Below are positions 54,060-64,000 of a stretch of DNA of 64,000 bases, piece by piece. Position 1 is the stretch's first letter. Each line of letters starts with the position of its first letter. Made by a program: the position numbers and the translations under genes. Origin of the DNA: Bactrocera neohumeralis (Eukaryota; Arthropoda; Insecta; Diptera; Tephritidae); contig NC_065919.1 of NCBI RefSeq assembly GCF_024586455.1, forward strand, positions 22,854,839 through 22,918,838, given 5' to 3'. Below the pieces are notes generated by a model that saw only the letters and a program-made list of their open reading frames with translations, was not told where the DNA came from and searched no databases.

Positions 54060-55679
54060 TGCAATATCCTTTTGGTTCAGGATCGATTATAAGAGATCCA
54101 GTGAGTTTTTTGTCTTCAGTAAGACTAGCGAGAGCGGTTGTGGGAGTTCTAGTAGGTAATTGAGCTCTCTATCAATCTTACCGCAGTCAAACCCAACCTA
54201 ATAATTATGTTAGACTATCCTAAAAATCGTCCCTACATCATAACGAAATATAAAAGCACCTTAAACCGTTATGTTGTTATCACCTCCAGCACAGAAATGA
54301 AACAAACATTGAACCTTAAAAGCGATTAATACACAAGGACCTTGAACCTCACAGCAGCCATGTATTTATATAGATGTGTGCACCAATACATCGTTGCTGC
54401 ATTTTGCAGTGCAGTTGCATACCTACAAATGCGTGTAGACGTGTGTGTTTGTGCTGAGTTCACAAACGTAACAAATTAAAATGCAATGCTTGCCTACTTT
54501 TGGGCTGCAGTCATACATAAGGTGTACACATACACAAGCAAGTGCGTGATCTTGCAAAAATACGCAGACATCAATTCGTACATGTGTATGTGTATGCACG
54601 TATGTATGTGTGAAATGTGCATGGATATTTTAAAATCGCATTCTCTGGCGTCTCATTGAAATTAATTGTAAATATTTGCATGAACAGTGAAAGCAAAGGA
54701 GCAAAGCGACAGTGAGCAGGTAAAGAGAATGCGAGTGTTAAGGGCAGGGGGCGTAGGAAGGTGACAGGCGAGAAATCCAAAGTCAAAATTGACACTTGAG
54801 CATGTGTTGACACTCTGACTCAAATATGCATAAACGTGCACACCTACAGCCGCATTTGAAAGCACACCTATACAGGCGCACTCAAAAGAACACATTCACA
54901 CACACAAAAAAAACGTTGCCGTGACGAAAGCAAATCAACAAATAATATCTGACCTACGAATATTTTGTACGAAAGTGTATTCCAGCACACACACTCACAC
55001 ATACATATATATACTTAAAATGTATGTATGTATGTGTAGTGTTTATTTTGCTGCAGAGTGTGACTTACAAAACCTAACTGTGAGCTGTATGCAAAATAAT
55101 GAAATGCGAGCGAGCGACCCGCTTGACACCTTGCGGTTAGTTTTTGCGGTTGTGCACGTATTTTTAGTACACTCCGACACACACACACACACATACACGC
55201 ATACACTCGCGCACGCATGTGGCTGGTGCATTTGTGTGAGGTCACTCTAGAAAATATTCCATTTTGCCTCACTACAACGGCAGTTGGAGAGTGTCTACCT
55301 AATGGCTGACTGAAAAATCACTCTGCAAACACTTCAAAAGTATTTTGTATATGTATGTATTTGTATGTGTGCGCATGTATGTTTGCATGCACGTGTTAAG
55401 TTATGTATGAGCTTACCGCATCGTTGTTGCTGTTTGTTCAACTTGTCCACAATATAAATAAACTTTTGCCTGCGAGCGCTCAAAAGCGTTCATTTGTATG
55501 TATTTATATGTATGTAAATGTAAATATATATGTAGGAATAGCTGTAAATGTTGGCATTTGCAGATGTACATGCGCTTACATGCACATACAAACGTCGTGA
55601 GCAAGCCAGCATGTCAGCTTGAGGGTAAGCGCCTGAAAGCAGGCTACAGTGGCATTTGCTTGTAGTGGCCGCAGTAGTT
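54060..55679. other. Simple-repeat-rich intergenic DNA
   Basis: CA/CATA runs at 54895-54908, 54985-55035 and 55170-55203. The overlapping frames (109 codons at 54921 and others) are His/Thr/Cys-rich repeat products. No gene recognised. Confidence 0.45.
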
Positions 55680-56090
55680 GTTGTCGTTTAGCTTGTACTT
55701 GTTGTTGTTGTGATTGTGAGTTGGTTGCTGGAGGTAGCTGTTGTTGTTGTTGTTATTGTAGATATTTCCATTGTTGTTGTTAACATTTTTGTTTGTTGTT
55801 GCTGTTTTGTTAATGTGTATATTGTTGGTTTTTGTTATAAAATTTTTCTGTTGTTGTTGTTTTTAATATTTTAATTGTTGTTGTTAGTTTTACTGTTATT
55901 GGCTGTGTTGCTGGTTGTTTTTGTTATTTTTCATTGTTGTTGTTTTGTAATTTTTGTTGTTGTTGTTAACATTTGTACTGTTGTTGTTAGTATTACTATT
56001 CTTGTTTGTGTTAGCGGTTTTTTTGTTTTTAATTGTTGTTGTTTGTAATTTGTATTGTTGTTGTTTTTGTATAAATGGTTGTTATTTTGT
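55680..56090. repeat. Interrupted TTG/GTT simple repeat, ~400 bp
   Basis: Dense TTGTTGTTG blocks separated by short T/A-rich variants. It is the reverse-complement style of the CAA region at 36655-36850. Plus frame 55954-56163 (poly-Leu/Val) is an artefact. Confidence 0.85.
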
Positions 56091-56249
56091 CGCTGCATTC
56101 ACTTCTTCTGACACTGGTCGCTGCAGGCACCTGTCCTCACAGCTCATGCACTCGTTAAACTAGTTGAGTGTAAATTAGTTATACACACACAGCTACACAC
56201 TCACAAATATGTGCATACCGAGAGTCACTATGTCACACAAAAAAACGTA

Positions 56250-56352
56250 AACATATATTATAAGGTATATATGTATGTATGTATGTTTATATAACTGTAT
56301 ATATACATACATATTTATATATTATTGTATATGCATGTGTGTGTGTGTGTGC
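56250..56352. repeat. ATGT/TATA and GT microsatellite
   Basis: TATGTATGTATG, ATATATACATACATAT and a final GTGTGTGTGTGTGTGCG. Confidence 0.8.
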
Positions 56353-57600
56353 GTTACACGGGGTTTCATTAGTCGCTGCTGGGCATGCGCTCGAGTAGAA
56401 TTTGTGTGTCGTTAACGTCCTGCAAAAGCCACTCGAAAGAACTGCAACTCAATGTTAAAATCCTCTAATTATATGGTGGCTAATGTGAATTTCAGCCATG
56501 TGGCGGTTGTTTGCTATGTTAACTACTCATACACACTCGACTAGCTGCCAGCGTCAGGCTCTTCGACTAGTTTTGTTTTATTTTTGAAGAACGCATACGC
56601 CGTCACACTTTCAGGGCCAACATGTAGTTGCTGCTGGCGCTGACTTACCCAGCATTTTTTGTCCTTTCTGTCGCTTCTCTTTGCCGCCCACCTTGCGCTG
56701 TAGTTGTTGCTGTGTAATTCGGTTGGCTGCTTACACTTAAACATTTGCTTTCTACCACCGCATATCCTTGACTTCAGTTGCCATTTCTCAGCATACATTT
56801 GCACGTACACCCTACCACTGGTTGACTGGCACACTGCATATATATCTACGTAAATAATTTCTAATAAACTTATGCATGTATGCGTAGTCACACATACACA
56901 CGCACGTAGGTGCCTAGACGTTGGTGTAAATTTCTGGTAATTAAACGCAATTGTTGAAATTTCCTGCTAAATAATTTCTGTTTGCAGCTGAGTTAATTTG
57001 TGTATGTATGTATGTTTGTGCGTGTGCGTATGTGCGAACTTCAACACTGCTTACACTCCTAAGTTTATGCTGCACATGTAACATGCACACTCTTGAAACT
57101 GTTTCGTTCGTGCGCATTAGTGCTGATTTCTTGGTAATGAATACTTGCTCATTTTGTAGCATACATTCGGGCGTCTCTATCAGAAGCTAAATTCCAGTGA
57201 ACTCTAAGTAATTTTTAAACATGAGAAGTTCATAAGGCTGTGCTCTTGAAGACAAGATAAACGTATACTGTTAAAGCGCTATGAGCAAGTGTAATACATC
57301 ATGTGGTATGGTAGTTCGAGGAAGCGTGCTTTTTCGACAAAATCTGGCGAAATGTGTAGGCTTCACAGATGGTTGCAATTCAGAGAAAACAATAAGAATT
57401 GCACCCTTCATTTATATATATGGATATTTTATTTTATTATGTGGAATACCGGCTGTATGTAAGAGGTCGATTGAAGGAGTGATCTCACTTGGACAGCTTA
57501 GAACGCTGTTGTGGAACCAAAAAACTCCTATATACTAGACCATAAGACCTTTAGAAAGCAGTAAAGCTCTTTGAGTCAGTCGGGTGACAACTTATGTTTG
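56353..57600. other. Intergenic DNA, no firm gene
   Basis: A 116-codon minus frame (56891-56541) and an 85-codon plus frame (57281-57538) are not recognised. The latter contains GFTDGCNSEK, faintly like an RNase H start, and lies just upstream of Jockey-type fragments, so it may be part of a decayed LINE. Confidence 0.3.
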
Positions 57601-57719
57601 CGACGTTGGTCTGAAGGTAAAAGGAATATTTTAAGGTACCGTCTACCAGCTAACCCAAGGATACAATTCCGAAAGGCCTCCCCCTTTATTCGGAAGCTAT
57701 CATTTTCAACCTGTTGATG

Positions 57720-57870
57720 AGGTGAAATGACTGTGGCCTTCATTGACAAAAAGCTTTCATGGAGGCCAAATATTGAAAGAGTAAGGAAGGAATTTGAGCT
57801 GTAAGAAAAAGGTAGTGTTTTGGCTCTACGAAACCGTACTCAAGCCAGTAATGTTATGGTGAAGGATGAT
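57720..57870 (+). pseudogene. Jockey/R1-type RT C-terminal fragment
   Basis: VAFIDKKLSWRPNIERVRKE (57735-57800) and, in another frame, VVFWLYETVLKPVMLW (57810-57860). These are the conserved blocks after the RT palm in Jockey/R1-like elements (DxxLxWxPHI and WLYxxxxxPxLxYG). Short and frame-broken. Confidence 0.6.
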
Positions 57871-58024
57871 CGAAAAGGCTACATTTGCTTGAAGGTGTCT
57901 AAAGAGCGGTTCTCATCGGAATTTCCGGTGAACTACGGTCTACACCATTTAAATTATAGAACCCTTGGACACTGCCGGCAGGTGTATTGCTGGGAACTAG
58001 ATACCCAAAAATCACTCACCACCT

Positions 58025-59190
58025 GAGCCTCGCAAACTATCGAGATAGCTCGTGGAATTAACCAGGAACCATCCTGTGAGAGAACGATCCTCGAAGCGTT
58101 GGACTTGTCACAAGCTTTTGACACAGTCAGTCAAACAACGCTACTGCAGGACATCGTAAAAAACTACGTTCCCTCCGGGACTGAAGAGGTGGACCGTGAA
58201 TTACTCGGTCGTCGCCTCGCAATTTTTTAACTTCTATAACTCGAAAGTCACACAGCCAACAGAAGGAGTTTCTATCTTCTCGTATGCTGATATTGAAATC
58301 TGGCAATGGAACCGATGGCATGTGTTCAAAGGCAAACGGTTATCTTTCCGAGCTTTCTCGCTTCCTCTCTGCTCGGAACTACAAATCCACAGCGACCACA
58401 TTTACAAACCAGTCGTTCGCAATAAAATCTTCAAATCGCTAGTCAGCAGCACATGGGGAAAGGACAAAAAAAACGTTGTTGGCAGCTTACAAGACAATCG
58501 GCCCGCCGGTCCTATACTACGCCGCACCAATATAGTCGCCTGGATGCTATGAAATGCAGACGAGGAAGCTTCAGATTACAACAGGATGCCCCCTAATGTC
58601 TTCTATTGAACATCTGCATAGTGAGTCCCCTATGATCCCAGTTAAGAAGCATAACGAACTCCTCTCAAAACAGTTTCTGCTGGGGTGCTTTCGCAGAAAT
58701 CATCCTTGCAGTCACCTGCTTGGAGCGGAACCGTCTCCTAGGAACATCAAGAGGTTATTCGTCGACGACATCAGACAATACGCCGGCCAGACTTCGGACG
58801 CAGGTCACTTCCGACAAGCATTGACCGCCTTTCACAGCGGAGCCTTGAACACCTTCATCGACTATCTTTCAGGGAATGACGTAGTTGGAATCAAATCGTC
58901 ACCTATCGCACACGAAGAGTTTGAGTTTCCGCGAGAAACGAGAATGACCCTTGCGCAGTTTCGTTCTTGATACTGCAGCAGGTTAACCTCCTACCTATTC
59001 AGAATAGACCCCGACATATCCAATATATGTCTCACGTGCAAATAGTCTCCGCATGACACTGGCCATCTCTTTGCATTGACCACCAACCCCACCTATCTGA
59101 TACTCTTCCCCCTTCGGACCAACCCTGTCGAAACTGCTCGTTTCTTGGGCCTTCCGTTGGATGACGTTGACGACAACTTAGCTGATCCTT
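58025..59190 (+). pseudogene. Jockey-type LINE reverse transcriptase, internally deleted, with C-terminus
   Basis: Plus strand: EIARGINQEPSCERTILEAL, DLSQAFDTVSQTTLLQDIVK (58085-58160), a frameshift, then FYNSKVTQPTEGVSIFSYAD followed by I instead of the second catalytic Asp (58230-58300). The section between LLGRR and the YADD box is shortened. Then SNRLVSSTWGKDK (58430-58475), KTIGPPVLYYAAPI, and the open 138-codon stretch from 58554 with RKLQITTGCPLMSSIEHLHS, PVKKHNELLSKQFLLGCFRR, PIAHEEFEFPRETRMTLAQF, a stop, YLFRIDPDISNICLTCK, SPHDTGHLFAL and ETARFLGLPLDDVDDN to about 59188. The C-terminal Cys/His stretch is typical of the clade. Inactive. Confidence 0.85.
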
Positions 59191-59299
59191 AACATACTAA
59201 CGGAGATTATGCATCCGTTAAAACTACAAACAATATAGACCAAAATTCTCTCCACTTTCAACTATATTCCTGCTAACTTGAATCACTGCGTCGCAAAAG

Positions 59300-59509
59300 C
59301 TACTCGTCCCGTCTTTTTCTCTGTTTAAGTTGCTGGAGAAGAGGAGCAGTGAGCTTTTTTATAGATGAGTCGAAGCTAGGAGGGAAAGTTGGCGAGGAAG
59401 TTTCCTGTAAGGAGATCATAGCCTTAGGTAACAAGACTGCTGTAGTATTTTTCAGCCAAAAGTGGCTGCTATCAAAGTGGCGGTGATGGAATTTCACCAT
59501 TAATATATT
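59300..59509 (-). other. Unidentified segment fused to an RTE RT fragment
   Basis: Continues the open frame of the RT fragment with FHHRHFDSSHFWLKNTTAVL and SLQETSSPTFPPSFDSS, which are not RT. Source unknown; probably another repeat. Confidence 0.35.
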
Positions 59510-59745
59510 GAATGAGTCACACGGTAGTGAGTCTCCTTGTCTTAAACCTCGCTTGGTATCGAACGAGTCGGAGAGATCCTTACTGATCCTAACGGATATT
59601 TTGATGTTGGTCAACGTCAGCTTAACAACCGTATTAGCTTTTCGCGGATATCAAGTTCAGACATAGCGATAGTTCCTTTTCGTGTTGTCCGCGAAGAGAT
59701 GATGTATGTCGATCTTCCTTTCACGGGTGTTTTCCTTGAATGTAA
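59510..59745 (-). mobile_element. RTE RT central fragment
   Basis: Minus strand: KENTRERKIDIHHLFADNTK RNYRYV-type sequence, KANTVVKLTLTNIKISVRIS, KDLSDSFDTKRGLRQGDSLP, CDSFNIL. RQGDSLPCD is the conserved RTE block before the YADD box, the region where the 15009 copy begins. About 235 bp only. Confidence 0.8.
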
Positions 59746-60831
59746 TTATATAAATATTTGCCGAAAATACCTTCAAACCAAACTACATTAGCTACTTGAT
59801 CTCATTACCAACCGTAGACGGTGTTGAAAACGGTGGTTGATTTTACGCATCTTTGTTTGTACAACATTAGTGGGGTGGTTGTGTTACCCCCCGGCTATTA
59901 AAGGTATACCTAAGTACGCAGCATGTGGTTTTGTTATCGGAAGTTTTCGCTTCAGACAAGCAAGAAGTGTTCCATAATCGACATGTTGTTGCTGCTACTT
60001 CTTGTTGTTATGCCTTTTGTTCGGTTTGCTTTTGTCATTAGAATTTTATTAGTAATGCTAATATGTTTTCTTTTCAGCAACCATACCGCTTTTAGCCCAA
60101 ACAATGCCAGACTTTATATATTGTAAAAATTGTATTTATAATTATATACGTATGTACATATGGTTACATGTCTGTGGTTATAAGTAGAATGCTATAGATT
60201 TTTGTATCGTTTCTTTTCATGCAACAATATCTTGTTGTTATCATTCAATACTTTAAGCTTCCAACAGTATTTTCATCAAATATGCGGCGCTTGTAGTCGA
60301 CGACTCTTAATGCCTTTAAAACAAGAGCTCAAATATTGAAAACAAGTTTTTACCATTTTGCATTGGCGCTCCTTGAGCGTAGCCTTAAAGAGTAGAACAG
60401 ATACCACGCAAGCAATTTTGACGCCTGATTTTGTGCATTGCCGTTACACTGATGGCTGTCAGAAAAATTTCGACAGCTGTTTTCGGTAATTTTTTACGTG
60501 CTTTGCTTATGAATAATTTATCAGGAATATTAAAATTATATTTTGGTACATTGATATTTGGCCATATTGGCAGTACGTGAAATAACGATGTACAGCAAAA
60601 TAAAAATATTATAATTTTCGCTTTGAAACAACACTACCTTCCAAAAGTTCGTCATGCCCATAGTAGGTGCTTTAACATTTTTATTAAGACATTTTCAGAA
60701 CTTTGAAAATCTGAAGCTGATGATGATGAAGCTTAAGTGGGAAAGTGCTTAAGTAAAAGCATGTAAGTAAGTTTGTGACGCTTTACGTGACTAAGTAAAT
60801 AAATATACTAGTAGAATAAATAACAGTTCAA
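59746..60831. other. Intergenic DNA, no firm feature
   Basis: A 67-codon Leu/Val-rich plus frame at 59923 and AT-rich DNA. GATGATGATGAAGCTT at 60718 is a short simple repeat. Confidence 0.4.
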
Positions 60832-60995
60832 TTGAAAAGTCTCCGGCCTGACACATAGATGGTGTGACAGTCGCCGAAAATCGGCCGCGTTTGAAGAAAA
60901 AGAAAGTGCAGTTTCGCTCAGACAAAGCACCGTGTCACAAATGAGTGAAAAGGATGGCAAATATCCATAGCTTTAAAATTACTTCCGCATCCAAC
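60832..60995 (+). mobile_element. Short mariner fragment (end plus second-Asp block)
   Basis: CTCCGGCCTGACACATAGATGG looks like a mariner leader, followed directly by KKKKVQFRSDKAPCHK (the HQDNAPCHK block, Asp kept) and RMANIHSF. A strongly deleted copy, related to 51955-52980. Confidence 0.55.
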
Positions 60996-61029
60996 GTAGT
61001 TTTCAGTTCCAGAGTGGACTCAATGCAAA

Positions 61030-61830
61030 GTGGAAGTGGATGTGAAAAAATTGATTATTTGTTTCATTGTGGTCCAAAAACCTCAGATACCGCTTAGAAC
61101 TCTTGCAAAGGACTTTGGCAAGAATGAGTCTTGGTTGTTTCCCACGAGTCGCTACGCCAAGCCACTCTGCGGCTTAAGAGTTGTTCGGAAGAAATCTCTG
61201 CTTTCTCTAGCTAGCTTCCTTAAACGCTGCACAGTCGCTGTATCAATCATTCGATAGAATATTAGGATGACGCCAGATTTTCTAATGCATTAAGCTGTGT
61301 TACTCGTATAACGATAGCCCAAGCAGAGAACGAAAAAAACGTTAACTTCGCTTGAAAAGCAAAACATTGCTCCAACAGTAAAATTTGGAAAATTGTTGGT
61401 AATGATTTGGCGCTGCATCTACAGCCAACTAGTGAGAAAGCTAGCATTCATAGATATAAAAATTAGTTTTGGATATAATGAAAGCAAGTGCAGAAAAATT
61501 TGGCTTTTCCAACAATTACAGCTAACATTAAAATTTCATAAGGACAACAAGCCAAAGCAAAAGACGCATCAGGTGTGAATTCGGCTTCGTTATAACTGTG
61601 CTCATTGTTGCCCCACTGCAGAGCTCTGATTTTAACCCTATCAAAAATGTTTACCTTAGGAAAAAATGGCAAAAAGAAGCCCAAAAATCGAACAGCATTA
61701 AAGTCTGTCACTCGAAAGGTGATATAAGAGCCATCAAAATATGATCTACCAAAGTTGGTGCATTCCATGAAAAAATGCCACAAACACATAGTCAATGCTG
61801 AGGGGAGTCATACCAATTATTAAATTTGGT
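61030..61830 (+). pseudogene. Tc1-type transposase relic
   Basis: N-terminal helix-turn-helix-like part (61075-61260): PQIPLRTLAKDFGKNESWL and GLRVVRKKSLLSLASFLKRC. Then, in other frames: APTVKFGKLLVMIWRCI (61370-61425), LVRKLAFIDIKISFGYN, LTLKFHKDNKPKQK (second acidic block, 61525-61565), LQSSDFNPIKNVYLRKKWQK (61617-61680, where the usual SPDLNPIENVW has Lys in place of the catalytic Glu), VGAFHEKMPQTHSQC. The DD34E pattern is inferred from DNKPK and DFNPI. First Asp block not found. Inactive. Confidence 0.72.
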
Positions 61831-61939
61831 CATAAATTAAAAACTGAATCATCAATTTAGACCGAGATGTGCCCGAAGGTTCCACATATACTACTGTGGG
61901 CAAATGTCACATCAGGATTACAAGAAAGAAGTTCCATTA

Positions 61940-62580
61940 AATTTTCTGCGCGGAATCAAATTTCTGGTGCCGAAACGCTCAGAATGTTGGAAAAGGCCTT
62001 CGATGATAATTGTTTGTCGCGAACAAGTGTTTTTCATTGATACAAATTATAGAAAGAGTGTCGGGAACGCGTTGACAACGAACCACGTCCAGGACGGGCA
62101 TCAACATCAACTGATGATCAACACGTCAACAAAACAAAATAGTTGGTGCTTGAGAATCCACGATTAACAGTCAGAGATCTTTTCGGCATCGTTGGTATAC
62201 CGGAAGAATAAATGAAAACCATTTGGGTCTAAAAAAAAGTGAAAGAACGATTGATTTCAAAATCACTAAATTTTTTTCGTAAACGAAAACAATGCTTCCC
62301 GTTTGTCGGGTTGTCATGTAACGTTTTATTACTAGCGATGAGTTTTGTATCTATACTTACGACCTAGAAACAGACAATCGATCGGCCGAATATCGTGGCA
62401 AAGGTGAGCCGAAGCATAAAAAATCTCGTCAAAGCAGGTCAGAAATCATAGTAATGTTGACAATTTTCTTCGATTATCGAGATGTGGTGCAATCCGAATT
62501 GCTTCCGCCCGTCCAAACCGTCAACAAGGAATACTATTTGAGAGTTATGCGTCGTTTGCGCGAAGTTATTCGTAAAACTA
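61940..62580 (+). pseudogene. DD34D mariner relic, C-terminus missing
   Basis: Same family as 7225-8201: FGDNCLSR-type start near 62010, the broken DEPRPGRPSTSTDD region, LENPRLTVRDLFGIVG (62150-62200), ITSDEFCIYTYDLETDNRS (first Asp kept, 62335), AEYRGKGEPKHKKSRQSRSE, then an open 72-codon part from 62454: MLTIFFDYRDVVQSELLPPV, QTVNKEYYLRVMRRLREVIR, KT. After 62580 it continues with an unrelated MGIYLLVSAPVAALVKISES stretch. Second and third Asp missing. Confidence 0.8.
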
Positions 62581-62589
62581 TGGGCATAT

Positions 62590-63268
62590 ACCTCTTAGTT
62601 TCTGCACCAGTCGCTGCTTTGGTAAAAATCTCTGAGTCCATATACCCGATAAGCCTGTGTGCTGAAATATAAAAAACCCTTTCCACACACAAATAAAACT
62701 GCTGAAATTTCAATTTGTCAACATTTATTAAAGCCTCTTCCTATATGTCTATATCTCTGTAAGTTGGAAAATCGTGCATTACTTGATTCAAAAGCAGCAG
62801 CGCGACAACTGAAGTTTTAATAAAGAAACTTTGAAAAAACATCGCGTTCACTTTAAATTGCTTTGTAACGACTGAACCGAATGAAAATACTCAGAATATA
62901 TTTTTACTGTGAAAGCGCTTTTATAGTTGCAACGTTAATCAAAATTACCGGAACACTAAAATTAGAAATGGTCATCATCTTAATAAATAAATTAGTTATG
63001 GCAGCATGTCGAATACTAAAAATTATAATTACAATATGGCATTACAAAACGTTTTTATCAGACGCAGACTGTAGTTGAGCTAAACAATATTGCGACAGTT
63101 GAATTGATATTATAATTTACTAAAGTACTTTTCTAATGGTAAAATTAAAAATATGATGGAAATTTAATTACTTTTTTTAATAACTTCTTGGATACCAATT
63201 TAGTATTCAAATTACTTACAATAAACAATAAACTCTTTACATAAAGCTACTAAACTAATACATATATA
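62590..63268. other. AT-rich DNA, no firm feature
   Basis: No family recognised. Ends at the TA (63267-63268) before the Tc1-type element. Confidence 0.4.
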
Positions 63269-64000
63269 CACTGCTGGTCAATAGGTTAGACGCACGTTTA
63301 CTTGCATTACAATTGTTTAAATATTTATTATTTTAACGATGATTGAAAAAAAAAAGTTGAAATGCAAAAACATGGTTAAATTAATGATAATTTAAATATA
63401 ATATTCCAATATTTATTTAAACTTAACAAAATTGTGTTTTTCAAACATTTTCTTAGAGCTACTCAAAAAAAGGTGTCATTAGAATAGACGCCCATAAGCT
63501 TTTAAGGTTTTTGTAAAAAAATATTTTTTTTTTAACTTAAATTTTTAGTTCGTATAACTATTTGATTTATTAGAAATAAAAAAAATAATAATTTCAGTAA
63601 TGAGTACTTCCTCTTCTTTTAGTAATAACTTCATATATCCGGTTATTCGTATAATGATACAGGGTATCTATGTGGCTCAAGGAAATTTCGCTCCAAGCAT
63701 CTTTAATAGCTGCAGTTAATGTTTCCTTATATCCGTATTGCTTTCCTCCTTTGTATACCTTCCGTGTTAACCAGCCCCAAACATTTTCAATCATATTAAG
63801 ATCTGGAGAATATGGTGGCCAAGTCATGACATTAAAGTTTTGACTTGAATTAAACGACTTTACTACCCGGGAGCTATGCATGGGAGCATTGTCTTGTTGA
63901 AAAATTCAAGAAATTGGTCCAAAGAGATTAATTGTGGATAAACGGACTTCAACAATGTTTTGAAGCGAGCGCCGTTCATCTTCTGATCGAAAAAAACCAA
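63269..64000 (-). mobile_element. Tc1-family element (DD34E), cut by window edge
   Basis: Left end CACTGCTGGTCAATAGGTTA GACGCACG preceded by TA. Transposase on the minus strand: an open 95-codon stretch (63881-63594) gives MHSSRVVKSFNSSQNFNVMT, WPPYSPDLNMIENVWGWLTR, KVYKGGKQYGYKETLTAAIK and DAWSEISLSHIDTLYHYTNN. SPDLNMIEN carries the intact third catalytic Glu. Upstream, IFQQDNAPMH (63890-63905) keeps the second Asp, with one stop just before it. The first half lies beyond 64000. The least decayed DNA transposon here apart from the deletion derivative at 48687; whether it is active cannot be judged. Confidence 0.85.

Noticed and set aside
1..64000. CRISPR arrays, operons, riboswitches, bacterial promoters or phage
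   Set aside because: The DNA is eukaryotic; no regularly spaced short repeats with unique spacers, no ribosome binding sites or operon-like gene packing.

Overview
This is eukaryotic DNA, almost certainly from a higher fly (Diptera, probably a tephritid fruit fly; the genus is not determined). The reasons are AT-rich non-coding DNA, many CAA/TTG and CATACATA/CACACA simple repeats, mariner elements of many subfamilies, several DD41D (rosa-type) Tc1/mariner relatives first known from Ceratitis, RTE and Jockey non-LTR elements, and a fly-type dispersed repeat ending in a CTTCGGTGCAGCCGAAG hairpin. I found no intact protein-coding host gene, tRNA, rRNA or CRISPR array. Nearly every meaningful reading frame is a broken transposase or reverse transcriptase. 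The region reads as intergenic or long-intron DNA.

Layout. 0.4-9.2 kb: an internally deleted mariner, two DD41D elements, a DD34D mariner, a third DD41D element (minus). 9.3-9.9 kb: dispersed hairpin repeat. 10.9-13.0 kb: the largest retroelement, an RTE-type LINE (minus) with endonuclease and half of the RT. 13.9-17.3 kb: three mariners almost end to end, the middle one interrupted by an RTE 3' fragment with a 10-bp target duplication. 18.5-19.4 kb: ~250-bp tandem repeat. 19.4-26.9 kb: abutting DD41D, mariner and RTE pieces, including a mauritiana-subfamily mariner. 28-32 kb: two DD41D elements flanking a decayed errantivirus-like LTR element that carries a mariner remnant. 33.5-36.2 kb: a mariner end, an A-rich repeat, and an irritans-type mariner split by a ~500-bp repeat.

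36.3-39.3 kb is the only stretch that looks like host regulatory or untranslated sequence: CAA-rich DNA, two GAGA-motif clusters, then about 0.9 kb resembling a fly 5' UTR, followed by a four-unit ~287-bp tandem repeat (39.3-40.3 kb). 40.3-45.2 kb is mostly unannotatable with two more dispersed repeats. 45.4-47.8 kb holds a Mutator-like transposase relic and a hAT C-terminus. 48.3-53.0 kb holds a mariner inserted inside a dispersed repeat, two more mariners and a Tc1-like end. 53.8-57.2 kb has an unidentified coding relic and simple repeats. 57.7-59.7 kb has Jockey-type and RTE-type RT pieces. 60.8-64.0 kb has mariner and Tc1 relics, the last running off the window.

None of the elements can be autonomous as read: all are frameshifted, stopped, internally deleted, or have lost catalytic aspartates. 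Subfamily names rest on remembered family patterns, not on a search. I see no convincing new gene system. The most distinctive items are the two long-period tandem arrays, an N-terminus-only mariner derivative present twice, the nested insertions that give relative ages, and one coding-like relic I cannot name.
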